Source: Desulfobulbaceae bacterium (GTDB taxonomy: Bacteria; Desulfobacterota; Desulfobulbia; Desulfobulbales; Desulfocapsaceae). From it: a stretch of 5,275 bases of DNA. The notes beneath the pieces were generated by a model that did no database searches, was not told the DNA's origin, and worked only from the letters and a program-made list of their open reading frames with translations. The position numbers and the translations under genes were made by a program. Shown in pieces: positions 1 to 5,275 of the stretch. Numbering within the stretch: the first letter of the stretch is position 1; every line of letters starts with the position of its first letter. The DNA lies in NCBI GenBank assembly GCA_024643445.1, contig JAHEMX010000293.1, positions 1 through 5,275 on the forward strand, written 5' to 3'.

Positions 1-1
1 A

Positions 2-349
2 ATGCAGGCGATAGTGGATACCTACCTGCCAAAAGGGGAAGCAAAAAAGGTATACCAGGATGGGATGAAATCCGTCTTGAGCGTTATGAAACAACGACTT
101 GAAAAATTTTGTAAAGAAGAACTCAAATCCCCTAGTCTTGCAAGTGGCCGTGTCAAGGAAATGCTTGTCGTGAGCGGAGAAACAAGTGAAGAAATCCTGA
201 AGGCTGCCCAAAAACACCTGGCGGACATCATCATCATCGGAAAATCGAGCAGCTCTGTTCTTGGCAGTGATGTCGCCGGATCAACGGCCCGGCGTCTTTC
301 CCGCCATTCGAGCATCCCTGTTCTCATTGTGCCTAACTATCCGCACTGA
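2..349 (+). CDS. Universal stress protein (UspA family), C-terminal part, 5' end outside window
   Basis: The visible 115 residues are the C-terminal part of a UspA-fold domain; the usual single-domain protein is about 140-160 residues. The frame opens at the window edge, so the ATG at base 2 is probably an internal Met and the N-terminal strand with its nucleotide-contacting Asp is missing. The family signature is at residues 76-111: a hydrophobic strand DIIIIG, then a glycine-rich loop, then a closing strand with the typical PVLIVP ending. The family ATP-binding pattern G-x2-G-x9-G-S/T is seen as G80-x2-S83-x9-G93-S94, so the second glycine is Ser. Residues 13-41 form a charged, probably helical segment. 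Usp proteins are cytosolic and are linked to stress survival; some bind ATP. The gene ends in TGA, 56 bases before ispH on the same strand. The family call is strong; the specific role is unknown. Confidence 0.88.
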   Translation: MQAIVDTYLPKGEAKKVYQDGMKSVLSVMKQRLEKFCKEELKSPSLASGRVKEMLVVSGETSEEILKAAQKHLADIIIIGKSSSSVLGSDVAGSTARRLSRHSSIPVLIVPNYPH

Positions 350-405
350 CGCCCAAAACAATATGGTAGAGGAATAGTTTATTATTTTTAAATCGTTGAC
401 TGTTC

Positions 406-1353
406 ATGCAGACTATTGAAGTGCTTCTGGCTTCACCGCGCGGTTTCTGCGCAGGTGTCGTGCGGGCCATCGAAACGGTCAAGCTGACACTTGAATCAGA
501 AGGTGCGCCGGTTTATGTTCTGCACGAGATTGTTCATAACAAGCACGTCATCTCGGAACTGGAAGAACTGGGTGCCCGATTTGTCACTGATTTATCCAAG
601 GTACCCCGAGGTGAAATCTGTATTTTCAGTGCCCATGGCATCTCGGTGGAGACGGAAAACCTGGCCGGCAAACTTGGCCTGAGAACCATCGATGCGACCT
701 GTCCGCTGGTGACCAGCATTCATCGTATGGTGGAGCGCTACCACCAGGAAGGCTACGATGTGATTATCATCGGACATCACGGGCATCCTGAGGTTGAAGG
801 TACGGCCGGCCGCGTTTCAGACCGCGTCCATATCGTGCAGAATGAAGCGGAAGCCAAAAATGTCGTCGTTGACGATACTGCCAGGGTAGCGTATGTCACG
901 CAGACTACCTTGAGCACTCAGGACGTAGTCGGCATCAGGACTGTCCTGGAAGAACGCTTTTTAGAGCTTAAAGGACCTGCTCAATCCAATATCTGTTATG
1001 CCACCCAGAACCGGCAGAATGCGGTGAAGTACCTTGCCGGGAAAACCGATCTCGTTTTCGTTGTAGGATCAAGCAACTCTTCCAATTCAAACCGGCTGCG
1101 GGACGTTGTCCAGAACTCAGGAGGAGTGAGTTACCTGATAGATGACCGCAACGATATCAGGCCCGAGTGGCTGGGCGATGTAAAAAGAATCGGGATTACG
1201 GCAGGAGCTTCAGCTCCGGAGCGCCTGGTAAGCGGCGTTATCGACTGGCTGCGGGAGCATGCTCACGTGACCAGTATCACGGAGATGGTCGGCAGAGATG
1301 AGCGGATAAGCTTCAGGCCGGCGTATTTCTCTGAATCTGACCGCCGGCCGTAA
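406..1353 (+). CDS. ispH: 4-hydroxy-3-methylbut-2-enyl diphosphate reductase (IspH/LytB)
   Basis: IspH is the last enzyme of the MEP pathway. It is a cytosolic iron-sulfur protein that reduces HMBPP to isopentenyl and dimethylallyl diphosphate. At 315 residues it has normal length and looks complete. The three cluster cysteines are present: C15 in PRGFCAGV, C99 in DATCPLV and C197 in NICYATQNRQ. Substrate-site residues of the family are also visible: H44, H77 in SAHG, H127 and the proton-relay E129 in HPEVEGT, T168 in VTQTTLS, S225-S226-N227 in NSSNSNRL, and S269 in TAGASAPE. The ATG at 406 is favoured because it places PRGFCAGV near residue 11, as in the family, and because an in-frame TGA lies at 397-399. 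No good ribosome site lies at normal distance; the nearest purine-rich match, AGAGGA at 368-373, is 32 bases away. The gene ends in tandem TAA TAA and is convergent with dapL. Confidence 0.97.
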   Translation: MQTIEVLLASPRGFCAGVVRAIETVKLTLESEGAPVYVLHEIVHNKHVISELEELGARFVTDLSKVPRGEICIFSAHGISVETENLAGKLGLRTIDATCPLVTSIHRMVERYHQEGYDVIIIGHHGHPEVEGTAGRVSDRVHIVQNEAEAKNVVVDDTARVAYVTQTTLSTQDVVGIRTVLEERFLELKGPAQSNICYATQNRQNAVKYLAGKTDLVFVVGSSNSSNSNRLRDVVQNSGGVSYLIDDRNDIRPEWLGDVKRIGITAGASAPERLVSGVIDWLREHAHVTSITEMVGRDERISFRPAYFSESDRRP

Positions 1354-1365
1354 TAAGGCTCACTG

Positions 1366-2592
1366 TTATCCGTTCAGCGCCTTTTTGATGCGCTGCATGG
1401 CCCGCGTTACATTGTCGCGGGAATTGAAGGCGGACAGGCGGATATAGCCTGCACCGCATTTCCCAAAGCCCGCACCGGGCGTGCAGACAACGCCTGCTTT
1501 ATCAAGAAGAAGATCAAAGAACTGCCAGGAATCACTTCTGCCATCTATCCAGATATAAGGCGAGTTGTCACCGCCGACACAGTCATAGCCCAGCGCGGTC
1601 ATTTCACTTCGTATCAGGGCTGCATTACCCATATACTTGGCCACAAGCGTATTGACCTGGGTTTTACCTTCCGGGCTGTAGACGGCTTCTGCGGCGCGCT
1701 GAACCGGGTAGGAGACACCGTTGAATTTCGTGCAATGCCTCCTGTTCCAGAGCCGGTGCAATTGTTCGGGCACTCCCTTGGCGGTATAGGCCATGCAGCT
1801 CTTTGGTATGACGGCATAGGCACAGCGGGTTCCGGTAAAACCAGCGTTCTTGGAAAAACTGCGAAACTCTATGGCAACGTCCCGAGCACCTTCTATCTCG
1901 TAAATTGACTTCGGCAAGGACTCGTCGCGGATGAAGGCTTCATAAGCGGCATCAAAAAGTATCAGTGCCTTATGCTCCCTGGCATAGTCAACCCACTGCT
2001 TCAACTCTTGCTTTGAGATGGTTGAACCGGTAGGGTTGTTCGGGAAGCACAGGTAGATAAGATCTACCTTTTCAGTGGGCAGGGCCGGCACAAAGTTGTT
2101 CTCCTTTACCGAATCGAGATAGACGATTCCTTCGTATCTGCCGGAAACAAAGGCTCCCGTGCGCCCGGCCATGACATTCGTGTCGAGATACACCGGATAG
2201 ACAGGATCCGGAATAGCAACAACCGTGTCTTCGCTGAAAAGTTCCTGTATGTTACCGGTATCACATTTTGCCCCGTCACTGATGAATATCTCGTCGGCTG
2301 AAATGTCGGCTCCTCGAGACTGGAAATCATTGACTGCAATGGCCTCCCTGAGAAACGCATATCCCTGTTCAGGCCCGTAACCGCGAAACAGGGCACCATC
2401 AGCCATTTCATCCACTGCCTGATGAAAGGCCTGAATGCAGGCCTGCGGCAGAGGCTCTGTTACATCCCCGATACCAAGCTTGATTATGCTCTTGTCGGGA
2501 TTATTAGTCTGATAGCTTTGTACCCTTTTGGCAATGTCGGAGAAGAGATAGGAAGCCTGGAGCTTATTATAGTGTTCATTAATGGTTATCAT
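1366..2592 (-). CDS. dapL: LL-diaminopimelate aminotransferase (DapL)
   Basis: DapL is a PLP-dependent fold-type I aminotransferase. It converts tetrahydrodipicolinate plus glutamate directly to LL-diaminopimelate, bypassing the succinylase or acetylase branches of lysine and peptidoglycan precursor synthesis. From the start chosen here it has 408 residues, the usual family length. Visible motifs are KLGIGDVTEPLP near residues 38-49, GYGPEQGY at 71-78, SDGAKCDTGN at 105-114, PDPVYPVY at 128-135, FPNNPTG at 183-189 (N186 likely contacts PLP), D214 and Y217 in FDAAYEAF, the Schiff-base lysine K248 in SFSKNAGFTGTR, and the substrate-carboxylate arginine R385 in YIRLSAFNSRDN. The ATG at 2592 is chosen because AGGA lies 9 bases upstream and the protein then begins MITINEHYNKL as the family does. 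An in-frame GTG at 2643 would add 17 residues with no family counterpart. No other lysine genes are in view. It is divergent from pepN. Confidence 0.96.
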   Translation of the reverse strand: MITINEHYNKLQASYLFSDIAKRVQSYQTNNPDKSIIKLGIGDVTEPLPQACIQAFHQAVDEMADGALFRGYGPEQGYAFLREAIAVNDFQSRGADISADEIFISDGAKCDTGNIQELFSEDTVVAIPDPVYPVYLDTNVMAGRTGAFVSGRYEGIVYLDSVKENNFVPALPTEKVDLIYLCFPNNPTGSTISKQELKQWVDYAREHKALILFDAAYEAFIRDESLPKSIYEIEGARDVAIEFRSFSKNAGFTGTRCAYAVIPKSCMAYTAKGVPEQLHRLWNRRHCTKFNGVSYPVQRAAEAVYSPEGKTQVNTLVAKYMGNAALIRSEMTALGYDCVGGDNSPYIWIDGRSDSWQFFDLLLDKAGVVCTPGAGFGKCGAGYIRLSAFNSRDNVTRAMQRIKKALNG

Positions 2593-2601
2593 GACTGCAT
2601 T

Positions 2602-2605
2602 TCCT
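2602..2605 (-). promoter_or_regulatory. Ribosome binding site deciding the dapL start
   Basis: On the minus strand AGGA lies 9 bases before the ATG at 2592. It supports that start over the upstream in-frame GTG at 2643. Confidence 0.6.
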
Positions 2606-2628
2606 GTTGGCTTGTTTCTGAATGGTCG

Positions 2629-2634
2629 GTTATA
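2629..2634 (-). promoter_or_regulatory. Possible -10 box for dapL
   Basis: The minus strand reads TATAAC, a 5 of 6 match to the sigma-70 -10 consensus, about 36 bases before the dapL ATG. I see no convincing -35 box at 16-18 bases upstream; a TTGGCA is present but only 11 bases away. If used, transcription would begin near 2622, downstream of the alternative GTG start. This is weak evidence, by motif only. Confidence 0.25.
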
Positions 2635-2731
2635 TCTGCTCACATTGCCAACGCTTCCAGGCGGTTATTTCCTGACAAGCATCGTCAGATGCGGCTAGCG
2701 GCCCGCTGTGTTTAAGAGCCTTCCAATATAA

Positions 2732-2761
2732 TTGAATCGTACCCGTTGTCAATGATATCAG
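2732..2761 (+). promoter_or_regulatory. Possible weak promoter for pepN
   Basis: TTGAAT at 2732-2737 and TATCAG at 2756-2761 are separated by 18 bases, each a 4 of 6 match to sigma-70 boxes. Initiation would fall near 2768, leaving a leader of about 25 bases before the ATG at 2793. It would also exclude the alternative TTG start at 2766. This is weak, by motif only. Confidence 0.2.
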
Positions 2762-2782
2762 CGTATTGTTCCAGTACATCCA

Positions 2783-2788
2783 AGAGGA
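2783..2788 (+). promoter_or_regulatory. Ribosome binding site deciding the pepN start
   Basis: AGAGGA ends 4 bases before the ATG at 2793. It favours that start over the in-frame TTG at 2766, which would add nine residues. Confidence 0.65.
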
Positions 2789-2792
2789 AACC

Positions 2793-3722
2793 ATGGTGAA
2801 ACAGACTGTCTATAAACAGACGCGGCTTGAAGATTACACCCCCCCCGAATACCTGGTCGACACAACAGAGCTTGTTTTCAGCCTGAATGAAACAAAGACT
2901 ATTGTCCAGGCGCGCAGCCGATTTAGGCGCAATCCCGCTGCAGTATCCGGTGACAACACACTGCGTCTGGCAGGTGAGCACATCCAGCTTCTGCAGTTGC
3001 GTCTTGACGGAGAAGCAATTCCACACAGTCGTATCAACCTGGATGAACACCATCTCGCCATTACCGGTGTTCCGGACTCCTTTGTCGTCGATATTAAAAC
3101 ACTGATTAAACCGGAAGAAAACAGTGCCCTGAGCGGGCTTTACCTCTCCGAGGGTATGTTCTGTACGCAATGCGAAGCCGAGGGATTCAGACGGATCACC
3201 TATTTTCCGGACCGCCCTGATATCCTGGCTCGCTTCAGCACGAGAATCGAAGCCGAACGGAAACGATTTCCGGTGCTCCTGTCAAACGGTAATCTGGTTA
3301 CCCGGGGGAAGCTCGGTACCGACCAGCATTTTGCTGAGTGGCGGGATCCTTTTCCTAAACCCAGCTACCTTTTTGCCCTTGTTGCCGGAGATCTGGTATG
3401 CCATAAGGACCGTTATCTGACCTGTTCGGGACGGCACATAGATCTGCAGATCTATGTGCAGCCGAGGAATGGACATAAATGCGCCCACGCCATGGCTTCT
3501 TTAAAAAAAGCGATGCAGTGGGATGAGTCTGTTTTCGGTCTTGAGTGTGATCTCGATCAGTACATGATCGTAGCGGTTGATGATTTCAACATGGGCGCCA
3601 TGGAAAACAAAGGACTTAATATTTTCAATTCGAAATATGTCCTTGCTTCGCCGGAGAGTGCGACTGATCAGGATTATCTCGGTATCGAGGCAGTGATAGC
3701 CCACGAGTATTTCCATAACTAG
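2793..3722 (+). CDS. pepN: Aminopeptidase N (M1 family), N-terminal part ending at an in-frame TAG
   Basis: This is the first 309 codons of a PepN-type zinc aminopeptidase, which removes N-terminal residues from peptides in the cytosol. It is colinear with E. coli PepN, with an offset of about +7 residues. The N-terminal beta domain covers about residues 1-200 and the thermolysin-like catalytic domain begins there. Visible are the substrate-pocket segment with Q126 and E128 in CTQCEAEGFR, DPFPKPSYLFALVAGD, the exopeptidase motif GAMEN at 268-272 (E271), and the zinc motif HEYFH with ligands H304 and H308 and catalytic E305. Codon 310, after HEYFHN, is TAG where the family has Trp. If TAG ends translation, the product lacks the third zinc ligand, half the active site and the C-terminal domains, and cannot be an active enzyme. 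No signal peptide is seen. The ATG at 2793 is favoured by AGAGGA just upstream. The gene continues in frame in the next entry. Confidence 0.93.
   Translation: MVKQTVYKQTRLEDYTPPEYLVDTTELVFSLNETKTIVQARSRFRRNPAAVSGDNTLRLAGEHIQLLQLRLDGEAIPHSRINLDEHHLAITGVPDSFVVDIKTLIKPEENSALSGLYLSEGMFCTQCEAEGFRRITYFPDRPDILARFSTRIEAERKRFPVLLSNGNLVTRGKLGTDQHFAEWRDPFPKPSYLFALVAGDLVCHKDRYLTCSGRHIDLQIYVQPRNGHKCAHAMASLKKAMQWDESVFGLECDLDQYMIVAVDDFNMGAMENKGLNIFNSKYVLASPESATDQDYLGIEAVIAHEYFHN
2839..2846 (+). repeat. Run of eight C near the start of pepN
   Basis: The run covers the last two bases of T16 and all of P17-P18 in DYTPPEY. At the current length the frame agrees with the E. coli protein. Gain or loss of one C would abolish the product. 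It is a simple homopolymer, also prone to sequencing error. Confidence 0.85.
3434..3459. repeat. Perfect 26-base palindrome within pepN
   Basis: The left arm GCACATAGATCTG (3434-3446) is followed directly by its exact reverse complement (3447-3459) with no spacer. The centre falls on a codon boundary between L218 and Q219, so both strands read the same eight residues, HIDLQIYV, in register. The next outer pair (3433/3460) does not match. It could form a cruciform or, allowing for a small loop, an RNA hairpin. It lies in a poorly conserved part of the protein. Confidence 0.9.
3720..3722 (+). other. In-frame amber codon inside pepN (pyrrolysine, nonsense mutation or error)
   Basis: The TAG replaces the conserved Trp codon of HEYFHN-W-TGNRV. 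A single G to A change from TGG would produce it. The reading frame on either side is the same and the flanking residues match the family without gap or insertion. The other stops seen in the window are TGA and TAA (twice), so TAG is not used as a terminal stop by the three other genes; that is too few to infer codon reassignment. No pyl gene is in the window. Confidence 0.9.
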
Positions 3723-3746
3723 ACGGGAAACAGGGTTACCTGCCGT
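3723..3746 (+). other. Potential RNA hairpin directly after the TAG
   Basis: ACGG at 3723-3726 can pair with CCGT at 3743-3746, and CAGG at 3731-3734 with CCTG at 3739-3742, around a GTTA loop. A one-sided GAAA bulge at 3727-3730 separates the two helices. It begins at the first base after the amber codon. The segment encodes the conserved TGNRVTCR, so the pairing may be a by-product of coding. Its function is speculative. Confidence 0.35.
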
Positions 3747-5275
3747 GACTGGTTTCAACTGAGCCTGAAAGAGGGATTGACCGTTTTTCGTGACCAGGAA
3801 TTTTCTGCGGACATGAATTCACGCGCTGTCCAGAGAATCAAGGATGTCAGGATCCTGAAACAATTTCAGTTCCCGGAAGACGAAGGCCCGATGGCTCATC
3901 CTGTCAGGCCCTCGAGCTACATGGAAATCAATAATTTCTATACGGTAACGATCTACAATAAAGGTGCAGAGGTTGTCCGGATGATTCATACCCTGCTTGG
4001 ACCGGAAAAATTCAGGGACGGGATGGATCTCTACTTTAAACGGCATGACGGACAGGCCGTGACCTGTGATGATTTTGTGGCTGCCATGAGCGACGCTTCA
4101 GGACGAGATCTCAGACAGTTTAAACGGTGGTATGCGCAGTCGGGAACACCGAGACTTGTTGTTTCGGAGCAGTACAACCAGGACTCTGGTGAATATCAAC
4201 TCTGTGTCAGCCAGCGCACTCCAGAGACGCCGGGGCAGCCTAGAAAAGAGCCGTTTCATATCCCGATCTTGATCGGCCTGCTTGATGAGACAGGAGACGA
4301 TATTATCGGCAAGATCTCGTTTCCCCATGAGCTCAGAGACAAAAACGTGCTGCTGGAACTCAAGGAAGAACAACAAAAATTCGTTTTCCGCGGCCTCAAG
4401 CAAAAACCACGACTTTCTTTCCTGCGGAACTTTTCGGCACCGGTAAAGATCGACTCTTTGTATAGCCGCGAAGAACTGGGATTCCTGATGAGCCACGACT
4501 CCGATTTATATAATCGGGCAGACGCTGCCAGCAACCTCTCCGAATCTGTTATCCTTGATCTTGCCGAGCGTTTTTCCGGACAAAACAGACCTGTTCTTGA
4601 CACCTTTTACGTTGAGGCAATGCGAAAAAATCTCGTTGATCGTCATGCAGACAAAGCCCTGCGTTCGCTTGCGCTGCAATTACCGGCTGAAACGTATCTC
4701 AAGCAGGCTATGAAGGTTGTTGATCCGGACAGCCTGCATGGTGCCCGGCAATTCGTGAAAAAAGAATTGGCACGCCTGCTGCGCCTTGATTTACTCGCGA
4801 TATACCAGGAGAATAACCTGGTCGAGCCTTACCAGATTTTGCCATCTGCCGTCGGGCGAAGAAGTCTTAAAAATATCTGCCTCAACTATTTGAGTTGTGC
4901 GGCTGAATCCGATCATGAGATTCTTGATCTCTGCCTCAAACAGTATGAGCAGGCAGACAATATGACTGATAAAGTCGCCGTACTCGGCACCATCGTGCAT
5001 CTGCAAATTCCTCTGCGAAGTGAACTTTTAGCCGATTTTGAGAATACTTTTGGCAATGATCCCCTGCTGATGGATAAATGGTTCAGCCTGCAGGCCGCCA
5101 GTTCAGCAGCAGATACCTTTGCAACGGTTCAGGCTTTGACCGGCCATCACCTGTTCTCGTTGAAAAATCCCAATAAAGTTCGATCACTTGTCGGCGCCTT
5201 CAGTCAGAATCACTTCCACTTTCATAATCTCAGTGGGAACGGCTATCGTTACCTTGCCGACATCATTGTGGAGCT
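3723..5275 (+). CDS. pepN: Aminopeptidase N, continuation after the TAG; 3' end outside window
   Basis: This is the same frame as the preceding entry, open for 517 complete codons to the window edge without another stop. Numbered through the TAG as residue 310, it begins TGNRVTCRDWFQLSLKEG and carries the third zinc ligand E327, then FRDQEFS, SRAVQRI, PMAHPVRP near 366-373, and NNFYTVTIYNKGAEVVRM with the transition-state tyrosine Y388. Next come RWYAQSGTPRL, the middle beta-sandwich (about 452-553, including SQRTPETPGQP) and the helical C-terminal domain with NNMTDK, MDKWF, NPNKVRSL and NGYRYLADI. About 50 residues are missing at the end compared with the roughly 870-residue E. coli enzyme. 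The absence of frameshifts or further stops suggests selection acts, or acted until very recently, on the full length. I see no good restart site, so this part is best read as the second half of one gene, not a separate one. Confidence 0.92.

Larger units (their letters stand above)
2593..2792. other. Divergent dapL/pepN intergenic region
   Basis: These 200 bases separate the two divergent starts and must hold both promoters unless one gene is transcribed from elsewhere. I find no credible protein gene in them. They contain small overlapping dyads: CTGAC/GTCAG at 2672-2676 and 2684-2688, and GCATC-GTCA-GATGC at 2679-2692. They also contain a GC-rich dyad, AGCGG-C-CCGCT, at 2697-2707. All could be operator-like or chance. 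Confidence 0.6.

Noticed and set aside
1375..1395. CAGCGC/GCGCTG inverted repeat with a 9-base loop at the 3' end of dapL, considered as a terminator
   Set aside because: It lies inside dapL coding sequence, and no T-run follows it on either strand; the T's are in the loop.
2643..2714. Sigma-54-like GG/GC spacing upstream of dapL (TTGGCA followed by GAGC)
   Set aside because: The GG to GC spacing is 8 bases, not the required 10.
2422..2715. Plus-strand 97-codon frame over the dapL start and intergenic region
   Set aside because: Mostly antisense to conserved dapL codons, with no family resemblance.
3554..3570. CGATCA-GTACA-TGATCG inverted repeat in pepN
   Set aside because: Only 6 bp with a 5-base spacer, in conserved coding sequence; consistent with chance.
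3777..3815. Internal restart of the second pepN half at TTG 3777 or ATG 3813
   Set aside because: The purine-rich stretch before 3777 is too close (1-2 bases), and AGGA before 3813 is too far (13 bases). Either start would lose conserved active-site residues, so a split-gene arrangement is unlikely.
4098..4603. Overlapping minus-strand open frames of 115-132 codons opposite pepN
   Set aside because: They lie antisense to strongly conserved PepN sequence and have no recognisable protein features or start sites.

Overview
The window looks like ordinary chromosomal DNA of a bacterium with roughly balanced base composition. A Desulfobacterota (deltaproteobacterial) origin is my best guess. It rests on the diaminopimelate aminotransferase DapL, which has a patchy distribution that includes this phylum, together with the methylerythritol-phosphate enzyme IspH, a universal stress protein and a Proteobacteria-type PepN. 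This is inference from gene content, not a proven placement. No mobile element, CRISPR array, rRNA or tRNA was seen.

Layout. (1) Bases 2-349, plus strand: the C-terminal part of a universal stress protein, cut by the window edge. (2) 406-1353, plus: complete ispH, the last enzyme of the MEP isoprenoid pathway, 56 bases downstream and probably able to be co-transcribed. (3) 1366-2592, minus: complete dapL (lysine/peptidoglycan precursor synthesis), convergent with ispH and with only 12 bases between the two stops. (4) 2593-2792: a 200-base divergent intergenic region with weak promoter-like sequences and small dyads. (5) 2793 to the window end, plus: pepN, a M1-family zinc aminopeptidase. No gene-free stretch exceeds 300 bases.

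The notable feature is in pepN. An in-frame TAG at 3720-3722 sits exactly where the family has Trp in the zinc-binding segment HEYFHNW-TGNRV. Reading resumes in the same frame directly after it and stays open for 517 codons to the window edge, with the third zinc ligand and all later domains recognisable. The interruption is one codon with no frameshift. The candidates are a nonsense mutation (TGG to TAG), a base-call error, or translated UAG (pyrrolysine or amber suppression; pyrrolysine is known in some Desulfobacterota). A short hairpin can be drawn starting at the base after the TAG. Further upstream in the same gene lies a perfect 26-base palindrome centred on a codon boundary. The three other genes end in TGA, TAA and TAA, so none in view uses TAG as its stop.

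The genes are housekeeping functions (stress response, isoprenoids, lysine/cell wall, peptide turnover) and do not form one obvious pathway or an evident new system. The value of the window lies in deciding what the amber codon means.
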